From positions 99,109,956 to 99,173,955 of the forward strand of contig OX352772.1 in NCBI GenBank assembly GCA_947095535.1: a stretch of 64,000 nucleotides of DNA, in the 5' to 3' direction. Each line of letters starts with the position of its first letter. Within the stretch, counting starts at the first letter, position 1. The notes beneath the pieces are model-generated. The model did no database searches and had not been told where the DNA came from. It saw nothing but the letters and a program-made list of their open reading frames with translations. The DNA comes from Poecilobothrus nobilitatus. Lineage: Eukaryota; Arthropoda; Insecta; Diptera; Dolichopodidae. A program made the translations under genes and the position numbers. Below, one piece after another: positions 12,438 to 22,248 of this stretch.

Positions 12438-13835
12438 GTTGTTGGTTAGTTTTCATGTTAAGTTTTTGAAAAATTAATTTAAAATTGTTTTTGTTTTCAA
12501 TACTTTCTTTTTCTAGTTTTAAAATTGAATTTTTTATTTCTAATAAAATATTTAAATAAGAATCAGTGCCATTATTAATGGAATCAGTGTTAATGCTATT
12601 ACAAATATTGTTATTTCTAAGATTAGTGTTAGTATAATTATTATTATTGCTTAAAACATTAGCATAAGATATACTTTTATTAATAAAACTATGTGACATA
12701 TTATATTTACTTACTATTTTATTTTTTGTGTTTCTTTGGTTTTTTTACGAAACTGTAATTTCTTTTGACATTCGGAGCATTTTGCGTAAGAAGCTGGGTG
12801 TCCATTTTTACCACACAATATGCAATATAGCTTTTCTTTAGGATCATCCGGTGTAATTGAACATTGGCTTGGAGCATGGTTTTGGCCGCATTTAACACAA
12901 CGCAGTTCCATAGAACAATTTGCTGAAGAATGCGAGAACCGCTGACATTTGGTGCATTGTACTAAATCTCGTTTAATTATTTTTTCCCACCGTACAATTT
13001 GGTAGTCAATGGCTTTTATTTTTATTATCTCTTCTTTTAAGCTACCTGGTGTTGCTTGGATAATATAATGTGGTAGTACGATATTATTATTTATTGAGTG
13101 TTTAGTTGTTAAGCGTGTTACTTTTTCAAATTTGGTGTTTTCAGTTTCATGTTCTTTTAGATAATGGAGTACTTCTTCAGGTGAATACATATTGTTTAAA
13201 CCTTTCAGGATCATGGTAATTTTTTTTTGTTCTTTTGGAGTATATGTGTAATGTTTAACTTCTGCCTCATTCAGCAATGCTTTGGTTGAAATCATCTATA
13301 TTGTAGGTAAGTTGGTAGGTAGGTTGGTTGACTGGATATTCTTTCACAAAAAAGTTTTTCATCTTGAGCTTATCTTTCATGAGTTCTTTTAGTCGGTTAA
13401 CCTTAGTGTTAAATAAATTTATTGGTGGCATTTTTTTTTTATTTTCCGTATCAGGGGTTTGTTCGACTTTTTTATTGGAATTCGAATTTTTTTTATTTTT
13501 ATAATTTTTTTTTTCTGGAATTATGAGGTTATATTCCATACTTTCATTTTCTTCGATTTTTTCACGTTGTTGTTCAGATTCGCTTTCACTGTCCTCACAA
13601 TGGGTATCCATCAGGGGGTTAGAATAATTGATGCTCTTCTCAATCCTTTCATTTGAAGTATTTGGAAGGAGCTTTTTCATAGCTTCTTTTAATTCTGCAT
13701 TTTATTTTTGCAGTTTAATAACTAAATCTTGCAATTCATTCACTTTTTGTTCATTTTTATCTAAGATATTGCATAGTTTATCATTTATCGATTCTTTTAG
13801 TGGATTTTTTTTTTCACATTACTTTTAAGAGGCAT
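12412..13835 (-). pseudogene. LINE C ORF1 (coiled-coil, zinc-knuckle gag-like protein)
   Basis: The likely start is the ATG at 13833-13835. A run of ten A (minus strand) a few codons in throws the frame off. The correct frame then reads a lysine/glutamate-rich, probably coiled-coil region with one TAA near 13712. Segment 13680-13267 is acidic. Segment 13295-12714 carries the core with three zinc knuckles: C-T-K-C-Q-R-F-S-H, C-V-K-C-G-Q-N-H-A and C-I-L-C-G-K-N-G-H. A last segment, 12699-12412, is rich in N/S and contains S-Y-A-N-V. The end overlaps the ORF2 start by 26 bases, as in LINE B (20 bases), suggesting coupled translation. It is presumably the LINE RNP coat protein. Confidence 0.82.
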
Positions 13836-14063
13836 GATTGCAATCCTTTAAGAGGATGCAATCAAAAAATGTTTTGCACGCTTTTATAAAATTTTATTTT
13901 TTTTCAATGTTATTATTTTGTATAAACTTATGTTTTTTTTTTTTATTTATTCTTTTTTGAATTTTGAGTTTTAATAGTCTGTTTTACTTATTTTTAATTT
14001 AGTATGAGCTAGAATAGAACCGCATCAGGGGACGATTCAGGAAAATCTGCCCCTTTGGGATTC

Positions 14064-14217
14064 TAATACATGAAGCGAAGAGGAAATTTTTTAAGAAAAT
14101 AGCATACTTTTCGGCTGAAAGTGGAAAGTGAATGGTAATTCTGAAGAAAAAAGCATACTTTTAGGCTAAATATGTAGAGTGGATTTTTGAAGAAAATGGC
14201 ATACTTTTAAGTTTTTT
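14064..14217 (+). repeat. Short tandem repeat, about three degenerate units
   Basis: Three degenerate units containing GCATACTTTT, each preceded by a GAAGAAAA-type or TTAAGAAAA stretch; the first two also contain a GGCTGAAAGTG-like block. A further copy of the unit lies at about 20755-20830, just past the LINE E fragment, so both LINEs sit beside the same repeat. Confidence 0.6.
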
Positions 14218-15930
14218 TTATACCCGTACGATAGGATCGGGTATAATAAAATTACTCCTCCGTTTGTAACACCTCGAAATAAGCGAGCTAGATATACCTT
14301 TAAAGGTATGGATTGGATCAGAATCAAATTCTGAGTCGATTAAGCCATGTCCGTCCGTCCGCCAGCACGCTAACTCAAAAACTAAAAAAGCTAGAATCTT
14401 GAAATTTACACAAAATATTCTGGGGGCATTTTGTAGGTTCCCCATTTTTTTTGGTTGAGTCGCGACCAAAACTTCGGGTAGCTCCCGAACAACTAACTTT
14501 TAGATCTCCACAATTTTTTTGAAATAGAGCCATGAAATTTTAACTGCTGATAGATATCATAAAAATATTAATTTTATGTTAATAATAATTTTTCTGTAGC
14601 CCCACCCGTTAAGGAGCTACAGCCCCCCAAAGTCCCCAAAAATTTCTATATTTAAATTGTTATAACACAAGTTCTATAAGGTATATTTTCAATATGAAAA
14701 TTACAAACGATAGGTGCTATTATGAGCTTTACAAACATGTATATAATAAGTATATATTTCTAATAAATATATCTTCTAAACGGTTTAACTTGGAAATTTT
14801 GACAGAAGTTAGATCTTTGAAAATAAGTATGAGTCATTTCAGAAATTTTTTTTGTATCGCCCCCCGTTTAGGAGCTGTAAAGGGTCAAAAACTGAAAATT
14901 TCCTATTTTTAAACACCTGTAACTTGATTTTTCAAATTTTCTAACAAATTTCTTTAACGAATTTTTTTGCATTTTGTTTTACTCGATAATTTGAAATTGT
15001 TGAGGATATAATGCGTAGTACAAAAAAATGTAAATAAATAAACAACATAACGGTTGCTTCAAGAATTTTTATTTATATGATATTGATATACATACATACT
15101 TATATAATATCATGTTTATTTACATATCGTATTTGTCACTAATGAATGAATGATAAGAGTATAGATGTATATTATATAGCGCTGTATTTACATACATATG
15201 TATATGTTTGTATTTTATTGTACTTATAAGAAATTATTCTATGAATGGAAATATTTTTAAAGAAATATTGCAATGTATGGCGATATACTTATAACAATAT
15301 AAATATACTATGTACGCATTAATATAATATAATATTTAAAATTATATTTACTATTTTGTACTAAGTAAATTTAATATACATTTACCGCTTAGTATTAAAT
15401 GGTTTTGGATTGATAATCGTTATGTGAAAGGTTAGAGTCTGCTTTTGAAGAATACAGTTGAAAACATACAGTTTGAATATATGTACAACCCATAGTTCTA
15501 GAAATTATAAAATTCACCCAAATTATTTTTATTTATTTATTTATATTTAATATTACATACATAAATGTAATGCAATATTATTAAACCATCGGCTACTAAG
15601 GCCATTATAGGTTTTTTATACTATTATTAAATTATATACTAATATTATTTATTTTGTTTATATTATATACTATATATTTACATTATATTTGGTCGTAAGG
15701 GGGGAATGTAAAGGAAAAAACACTTACGACCTGTGCAGGGATCGAACCCACACTCCTTCGGTTAATACGCCACACGCCTACCCACTAGGCTACCGAAGCC
15801 CCCCAAATTATTTTAAAATACTAAAATATTAAAAAAATAATATTGTAAGCAGAGTGACAGGCTGTGAACATACTAACGGTTCGTACGGGTATCTAAGAGT
15901 TGACAAAGACAACTGTATTCTTCCTCGTTT
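14218..15930 (+). repeat. Dispersed repeat R, copy R1 (interrupted by SINE-1b)
   Basis: It begins with the hairpin-forming TATACCCGTACGATAGGAT followed by CGGGTATAA. It contains a GTCCGTCCGTCCG motif around 14349-14362 and ends with TACGGGTATCTAAGAGTTG ... CTTCCTCG. The same roughly 1.4-kb unit is at 36073-37551 (inverted) and 53588-55020. TACCCGTACGA near one end and TCGTACGGGTA about 45 bases from the other are inverted copies. The GTCCGTCCGTC block recalls repeats in fly genomes, but I cannot assign a class. No frame is conserved among the three copies. Without the SINE this copy is about 1.43 kb. Confidence 0.75.
15530..15801 (-). mobile_element. SINE-1b, tRNA-derived SINE inside R1
   Basis: Nearly identical to SINE-1a: same tRNA-like head with A and B boxes (minus strand, 15801 down to about 15715), same body and AAAT-type tail. 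CCCAAATTATTTT flanks it at 15517-15529 and 15802-15814. The sister repeats R2 (about 36189-36205) and R3 (about 54897-54912) show the same flank uninterrupted, which proves the insertion and its limits. Confidence 0.92.
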
Positions 15931-15945
15931 TTTTTTAACTTTTAT

Positions 15946-16030
15946 CATAAAGTAACTATATACATATAGTTATATATATATGATAATATATAGTTATATA
16001 CTATATAGTTATGTATATAGTAACTTTATG
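15946..16030. repeat. 85-bp inverted repeat (hairpin)
   Basis: Arms CATAAAGTAACTATATACAT (15946 on) and TATGTATATAGTAACTTTAT (16010 on) pair at 20 of 21 positions, with an AT-rich loop of about 43 bases. It lies between R1 and the LINE E 3' end and may be a small fold-back element. Confidence 0.6.
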
Positions 16031-16254
16031 CTTTTATTTATTATTTAAAGATCTTACATTATTACCCTAAAAAGTTTACAAAATAGATATATTAGTATTT
16101 ATATTTAATATTTATATTAAAAGTTTACAAAATAGATATATTAGTATTATATTATTTATATTAACATGTAAAAATATTTAGTATTTTTGTTTTCATATTT
16201 TCATTTTATATTATTCTTATATTTTTTGTTATGATGATTGTTATAATATATTAT

Positions 16255-16738
16255 TCATAATTTACAATTATTGATAAAAAATATGTTTAAATATGGGTTT
16301 ATGTTATTAGGATTATACTCAATTTTTTTGTATGTAGCCCGTTTATTATAATCAAATAATAGGGGGACATGGTTTTGATCTTGCAAATACCCTTCTTTAT
16401 CCAAATAAATAAAATGTTCGGGTGCAATGTAACTCGATATTAATGTTTTCTTTATGTATTCCTCGTTATGATAATATATGTGGGATATTAAACTATTCTC
16501 AGGAGTTTTCAATGCTCTGTCAAAATGATTTCGGATCAATTTTATAATAAAATTGTCATTTCGTGTCATGTTTAACTCTTTATGTATGTATTTGTTTGAA
16601 TAAAAATGTTTATAATTAGTCTCGAGTTTACGGTATTTATTAATGCATGTTCTTATGCACTTTCTTTCGAATTTGCAAAGTTTTTCCATTGAGCTGGCAC
16701 TAATATTGTACCAGATTGGTCTTATGAGTGTTTTATAA
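16255..16738 (-). pseudogene. LINE E ORF2 C-terminal fragment (3' part, split by MULE)
   Basis: The protein matches the LINE C ORF2 tail block for block: W-Y-N-I-S-A-S, K-F-E-R-K-C-I-R, F-Y-S-N-K-Y, Y-H-N-E-E-Y-I-K-K-T-L, A-P-E-H-F-I-Y-L-D-K. A few residues (V-L-S-Y-G in LINE C) are missing next to the break at 16738, where the MULE entered. The 3' UTR extends to about 16022 and includes a direct duplication of AAAAGTTTACAAAATAGATA (16069 and 16119). The upstream part resumes at 20520. Confidence 0.82.
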
Positions 16739-16910
16739 GGTGACATGTCACAGCTCCCTTTGTCATAAGTCCCTAAGAGACTTTTGACACTTTCGATGTG
16801 TCATAGGTCCCTATGGGACTTATGACATTTTGTAAAATAACACAAAGTGACATAAGTCCCTTAAAAAAAATATTATGACAGATTCAAAAGTTTCATAACT
16901 CCCTTTATGA
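16739..16910 (+). repeat. MULE left terminal inverted repeat with sub-terminal motif array
   Basis: After the outer 30 bases or so, the sequence GTCATAAGTCCC and variants recur at about 16759, 16800, 16850 and 16896, in both orientations. One is a near palindrome (GTCATAGGTCCCTATGGGAC at about 16800). These are plausible transposase-binding sites. Confidence 0.8.
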
Positions 16911-18080
16911 TTTATGCCTTATAATTTCACAAATCGAAACTTTTATTATATATTTCTACATTGGGCTGGTCGCTGGTCGGTTTCAAAATCAAAGTTGTTC
17001 CTTTTTCCAGAGTGCTGTATATATGCATATCCAGAGTGCTAGATTCTATATTAGAAAATAAGTTAAGTTAGTTAAAAAATCAAAGTTGATCCTTTTTCCA
17101 AAATATTTATGAATTTCATTTGTGCGAAACTTTGGTTATAAAACCAGAATTGACTCTTTTTCAAAATCTTCATAGACATATTTTTATTTCAATTTCTAAA
17201 ATTATTTAATATCAATAAATTGGAGCAAATAACCTGTTTTTGTTATCGTTTTTATCAAACAAAACACACGTGTAAATAAATTTATATTATTTTATATTTA
17301 TTCAAAATTATTAGTGGCGTTGCATTTTATAAGTTAAAGGTAAATGTAATGTAGGAGTAATATTTTTTACAATTAAACTTTTTTTATTTTAGTTAAAGAT
17401 GAACTGCAATATCAAAAATATTATTACAAGGAATAAATTATGCGCTATGAAAAAGTTTCTAAATAAAATAGATATAATTGCATTTTCAAAAGTAGTTCGG
17501 ACCATATTGTAGAAGTTTTTTTCGGAACGGCTAGCTTTAAATCAAGAGTGCTTGTTACGGTATTTGCTTTTGTTAATGGTTTAAGCTTAAACCAATTGTT
17601 TGAACTTTAAAAAAAAAATTATTAACAAAAAAGGACAAAGCAAAAATTATTTATTTATTTAACGCTTTGAAAAATCCTTTATTTTCTTATAAATATTACA
17701 GTTATAATGTAATAAAAGGTTTAGTAATATTTTGTAATGTTGACATTCGCCGATATGGCGAAAGATTTGAAAAATGACCTTTTAAAATACAATTCATAAA
17801 TGTTAAATTATTGGTTTTGTTTTTAATTTTGGAAAAAGGGAATACTCTGGTTTCGAGTCTAATTCCGAAATACGTGCTAATTATTTTTAAATAAATAAAA
17901 ACATTTTAAAATGTACGAAATTATATTATATACCATTAACTTGTAACACCACTGATAGTTGTAGAGTTTGAGTGCAGCAACTTATTTAAAATATATAGCT
18001 GCACTTTAATTTATCAATCTCGTGATAAGGTTCTTTCAGTGCTTTAATTTATTAAAAAAAAATAAATAAAACAAAACATT

Positions 18081-20120
18081 ATGGATAATTTGGATTACGA
18101 AATTCTTCAGGGCTTTAGGAGAAATACGGAAGTAATATACGTGCCTGCAGAGAAACAATTATATTTAAAAAAATCCAAACAAAAGGACGGTATTTTTAGA
18201 TGCGTTTGTTATTATAGTAATTTGAATCTTTGTAAGGCCAGTATTATAATAGATATAAAACAAAAACAAATTATAAAAAATAATGAAGCATTGCATCCAC
18301 ATTTGGATGCGGAAGATACAATGAGAAAAATGAAATTAACAAATTTAATAAAAGACGATTGTATGTTGGAAAGAAGTCACCTGAAAAAAAGCTACTCTGT
18401 AAGAGAAGTTTTTGACAGTAAACGTCAAAATAATTCTTCTTCAGCAAATTTGGTTCAATTTAATTCTATTAAAAGATCCTTGTATAGAATTAAACATGAA
18501 AAACTGCCAAAACCACCAACAAACCCAGCTGAAATCAAAAAAATTTATGAAGAAAATTAAGTTTTTAAAAATAAATTTAGGTTTTCAAAATTTGATGAAT
18601 CAAAATCATTTTATCAATACACCATCATCGAAGCAAACAATAACATAGCTTACACCATTTTTATGTGCATGAAAATTACAGAAATAATTAATTCCGATTT
18701 TGAGGACTCAGAACGAAATTATCTAATTGATGGCACATTCAAAATTGTACCAAATTGTGGCTACAATCAACTGTTAATCGTTTATATTGCTCATTCGGAA
18801 CACGTAAGTACAAACACTTTTAATTATATCAAAATACAAATTATTATATATATCTATTCTTCCATTTTTATTGCAGGTGTTTCCATTCTTAAATATTTTA
18901 TTAAAAAATAAATCTGAATGTACATATAGCCATTTATTGAAATTTATCGATGAAAATTTATTTCAATTTCGACCATTTTCATTTCGGACAGATTTTGAAA
19001 AAGGTTTGAGAAATGCAATTAAAAATATTTTCCCATTGGCTGAAATTAGAGGTTGCTGGTTCCACTATACAAAGGCTTTAAAAAGGGCAGCAATAAGAAA
19101 AATTCCAAATTTTTTAAAAAGACTGAGAAGTAATAAAAAAATAGCGCAAATTTATACTAAATTTATGTTATTAACGTTGTTGAAATCTGAAGACATCGTA
19201 GAAGGATTTGCAATTTTAAAAACCGAATTAGAAATTTACGACACAGAATCAGTATTAGCACCAATTATTACTTATTTTGAAAAGCAATGGATTGGAAAAG
19301 TAAGAATAAAAAAATATGCTCATAAATTTTTCATTATATATGATGAAAATAATTGAATATTTAAATATACGTTACATGAGGATTTGTTTTTAATTCTTAC
19401 TTATAATGTTTTTTATACATTTTATTTAAGGAAACTCCAGAACGATTTTCCGTATACAAACAAATATTTCGTACTACAAGTAAATTAGAACACTATAATT
19501 CCGAATTGAGCAAAAAATTAATACAGAAAGGATCATTTTATAAATTTGTGGAGTGTTTATTGGACGAGAAGTATAATGTAACAGTTGATTTTATTTCATC
19601 AGTAGAAGGCAAAACTGTTGATATGTACGCAAGAAAAAGAAAATGTTTCGAAAATCGAGATAAAATTATTGATAAATTGTTATGCAATTACTATATCAAA
19701 CAAAAAATATCTTTAAAAGAATGTTTGAATCAATTAAATTATAATCTGTTTACTTTCTCTAAAAATGCAATTACTAATATTTTTGAACAACAATTTTATG
19801 ATGAAAATAATGAATTTGATAGTATAGAAGAAAATGATGATTCTACCGACGATGAGGGAACTAATAAGAAAACTATTAACCAATTAGAAAAAATTATTAA
19901 TTGCTGTTTATGCTTTATAAAACCCCGCAATATATTATTAAAACCATGTAACGATTTCAAAATATGTAAAGATTGTTTTCAAATACTATCTACAATAGCA
20001 GATGGGTCTAAAATTCTATGCCCATTTTGTAGAACAATTGTTATTGTTTCAACTGAAGTTTTTTTTATAAAATATTTTTTTATCACAAATTACTTTGTTT
20101 TTTTTTTTATAAATACGTAA
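18081..20120 (+). pseudogene. MULE transposase, FLYWCH + DDE + RING-like, three exons, one nonsense codon
   Basis: Exons 18081-18803, 18877-19299 and 19431-20120 join in frame across two GT-AG introns (GTAAGTA...TTGCAG and GTAAGAA...TTTAAG), giving 611 codons. Residues 38-75 form a FLYWCH-type zinc finger (C41, C43, C51, H72, H74). The MULE transposase core follows: L-I-D-G-T-F (D217), R-T-D-F-E (D280), G-C-W-F-H, and R-T-T-S-K-L-E-H-Y-N (E402), a plausible DDE triad. The C-terminus holds a RING-like finger, C540-x2-C543, C555, C561-x2-C564, C579-x2-C582, in which the usual histidine after P-C is replaced (P-C-N-D). An acidic linker precedes it. A TAA at 18558-18560 interrupts exon 1; otherwise it reads through. 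The transposase would cut and paste this element by binding its termini. The start is the first ATG of the frame. Confidence 0.9.
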
Positions 20121-20394
20121 TTTAAAATATGAATCTATTTTTGTTTAATAAAATGAAATCAATTTAGTTAAGAAAATTATAGTAAAATTAATATTTCTTT
20201 TAATTATTTAAACTCGCCCAATTTTCGTCAAAATCCCTATATTTCTGAGAAAGGGAATATATTATCCCCAAAATTCTGGACGGTTTGGTTAAACTCCTGG
20301 AAAAGATTGCATATCGTCATGCATCAATATAACAACTTTTTTCGTCATAATACTCTTTAAGGCTTATAGCACTTAATAAAATATTTAAGTGTGT

Positions 20395-20510
20395 CAAAAG
20401 TCCCTCAGAAAAAAAGTGTCATAACTCCCTAAGGGACTTATGACATTTTACAAAGACACATTTTTGATGTGTCATAAGTCTTATGACAAAGGGAGCTGTG
20501 ACAAGTCACC
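20395..20510 (-). repeat. MULE right terminal inverted repeat with sub-terminal motif array
   Basis: Contains the same motif as the left end, including a near palindrome GTCATAACTCCCTAAGGGAC at about 20430 and a GTCATAAG/CTTATGAC pair near 20472-20488. The outer 30 bases match the left end with one mismatch. Confidence 0.8.
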
Positions 20511-20519
20511 CTTTTATAA

Positions 20520-20755
20520 CATATGATCTTGACTTTATGAGTAATTATAAAATAAATTTTTGCAGGCCATGAATGCTTTGCTTGCTTTATCTAGTGCATT
20601 ATTTATATGTTCGGTAAAATTTAGACTTTGGTGTAAGTGAACTCCTAAATATTTAACCTTTTTTTTGATTTTTAGCATTAGCAGGCATTACATAATTGTG
20701 CTGTTTGATAAAGTAATTCTTCCAATTTTTTCTCATATGTAGTAGTACTTTTAAA
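20520..20755 (-). pseudogene. LINE E ORF2 fragment (5' part, split by MULE)
   Basis: The minus strand from about 20755 parallels LINE C at 10070-9885: R-K-N-W-K-N-Y-F-I-K, then a K-K-G-K-V-F-like stretch, then a region leading into the break at 20519. It continues the fragment at 16255-16738 across the MULE. It is 5'-truncated at about 20755, where the repeat shared with 14064-14217 begins. Confidence 0.65.
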
Positions 20756-21134
20756 ATGGAAGTGGAAAGTGGATGATAATTCTGAAGAAAAAAGTATATT
20801 TTTAAGCTGAAAGTGTAGAGTGAATAATAAAGATTGTGATAAGTGGTTGTCACATTAAATGGATGGATGTTAATAATAGATAAGTTTCTGTGATTTGAAC
20901 CATATTTGTGAATGCTTTGTGGTGGTGGCTGGTGGCGGTTTCTGGTAACTGTGGAGCTTAATGGCAAGGTAAATAAAAAAAAAAAAAATTTAAAACGTAA
21001 ATGACGTTCATTTAGTTAAAATTTAAAATATATATATAAAAAAAAATGTGTTTCAAAGTAGTTTCAGTTTGAAAGAACTAGTATACATATACGTGTTTTT
21101 AATTTATTATAGTTTTCTATCTTTGTTTTTAATA
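20756..21134. other. Repeat unit copy and non-coding leader
   Basis: 20756-20830 is a copy of the GAAGAAAAAAG-type unit at 14064-14217. Nothing recognised follows. A TATATATATAAAAAAAA stretch at about 21029-21045 could serve as a TATA region for the gene fragment that begins at 21135. Confidence 0.4.
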
Positions 21135-21890
21135 ATGGAAGTACAAGCAAAAAAGTTGAAATTAAGTAAATAATTTGAATGTGTATATCAAAAAACATTT
21201 CAAACAAAATATAATTTGGACCGACATTCTAAATTCACAAATATTGCACTAAATGTAATATTTTTACATTGAATTGGAGTTATCATCTCAGAACAAATGA
21301 ACATAAAAGAAAAGCTGCTGAAGAGCTGAAACCGAATGTAAAATTAATTAAAGAGTCATTTGAAAGGAAAATTCAATCATTTTTAATTGAAAACGATGAT
21401 GAAGGAGTTCTTGATCCTACAATATTTTTAAATAAAATACAAGATCTAGTGATAATATTACTTCACAATGCACTGCTTGAACATGGAAATTTTAAAATAA
21501 ACGCCGCTATTTTTGCAGAGTATGTGAAGGTTAACGCTAATGATGCATATGATTTAGAATTAAGTATTAAATCTTTTCAAGCAAAAATAACTTCAGTCTT
21601 GAATGAAGAAAATATTAATGCGGCTATTGATCAAATTGCAGAGAAAGTTTATACGAAAACGGAAGATTTTCAAGAGAAAGATAGCGGTTGGGCTATAGTA
21701 AGAATAATCAGTCTAGAAATTAACATAAATAAATATCAACCTATTCGAGGTTCTAGATTTATAGATTTACCAGTAAAAGTAAAAACAAAACGTCCTTGTA
21801 TCAATGTAAAAAACTCAGATGAATTTTGCTTCAAGTGGGCATTAATATCGGCATTGAAACCAACAATTTTTTATAAAGATACACCAACTC
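21135..21890 (+). pseudogene. Polinton DNA-polymerase-type protein, N-terminal fragment
   Basis: From the ATG at 21135 the frame reads a C2H2-finger-like stretch (F-E-C-V-Y-Q-K-T-F...L-D-R-H), with a TAA and a TGA inside, then shifts frame to W-S-Y-H-L-R-T-N-E-H-K, a second finger end. A roughly 200-residue open stretch follows with S-G-W-A-I-V-R-I, L-P-V-K-V-K-T-K-R-P, and I-N-V-K-N-S-D-E-F-C-F-K-W-A. This last block is one I associate with the N-terminal region of insect Polinton/Maverick family B polymerase proteins. The frame ends where a tRNA-derived SINE begins. The exonuclease and polymerase domains are absent. Assignment rests on memory of the family and on the Polinton genes downstream. 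Confidence 0.65.
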
Positions 21891-21972
21891 ATATCAGACT
21901 CATGGCGCAGTTGTTAAGTCGCCAACCTTTCAATCGAAGGGTCTTGGGTTCAAACCCCGGTCAGGTCAAATA
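21891..21972 (+). mobile_element. tRNA-derived SINE head (short)
   Basis: ATGGCGCAGTTGTTAAG resembles a Pol III A box and GGGTTCAAACCCC a B box, about 35 bases apart, followed by an A-rich tail. It interrupts the Polinton fragment. It resembles the SINE at 32724-33134 in its B box but is not clearly the same family. It is not a functional tRNA gene: the acceptor stem does not pair well. Confidence 0.6.
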
Positions 21973-22005
21973 AAAAAATATGTAGTACTTTTATATCGTA
22001 TAATT

Positions 22006-22006
22006 A

Positions 22007-22046
<40 letters not shown>

Positions 22047-22062
22047 TAATAATAATAAAAAA
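22006..22062 (+). repeat. (AAT)n microsatellite
   Basis: About 18 near-perfect AAT/ATA units, interrupted once by AAAA. Confidence 0.9.
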
Positions 22063-22248
22063 TTTTTTATTGTTTTTATTTTCTTGAATTTTTATGAATT
22101 ATAATAAACTTTTATATAGTTTTTACTTATATATTATTTTAAAGAAATTATATCGCATAAAAAATCAAAGTACATACTTATAATAGTTGCCTAATTGATA
22201 TTTGAAATTCTCGTAATAAAAATATTATATAATTAAAATATTTTTTAG

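Larger units (their letters stand above)
8949..14053 (-). mobile_element. LINE C, apparently full-length non-LTR retrotransposon
   Basis: The element runs from a 5' end GGGGCAGATTTTCC (minus strand, at 14053) through ORF1 and ORF2 to a poly(A) tail at about 8949-8963, preceded by an AATAAA-type signal. TTTGGGATT sits on both sides (8940-8948 and 14054-14062) and is the likely target duplication. At about 5.1 kb with both ORFs present, it is the most complete LINE here and a reference for LINE B and LINE E, which are the same family. Decay is light: a homopolymer slip and stop in ORF1 and two or three breaks in ORF2. Confidence 0.8.
16739..20510 (+). mobile_element. Complete MULE (Mutator-like) DNA transposon
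   Basis: The ends are inverted: GGTGACATGTCACAGCTCCC from 16739 on the left, and the complement of GGTGACTTGTCACAGCTCCC ending at 20510 on the right. A 9-base target duplication (16730-16738, 20511-20519) matches at 8 of 9, with core TTTTATAA. A 9-base duplication is typical of MULEs. The host sequence is the ORF2 tail of LINE E, which resumes on the other side. The element is 3.77 kb and carries one transposase gene (18081-20120). Non-coding stretches: 16900-18080, with only AT-rich sequence recognised, and 20121-20394. Confidence 0.93.

Noticed and set aside
14218..14469. 83-codon minus-strand ORF in repeat R1 (also 53745-53963 in R3)
   Set aside because: The frame is not kept among the three R copies; most likely chance.
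20653..20967. 104-codon minus-strand ORF
   Set aside because: Only its C-terminal 30 residues match LINE E; the rest is chance translation of flanking repeat.
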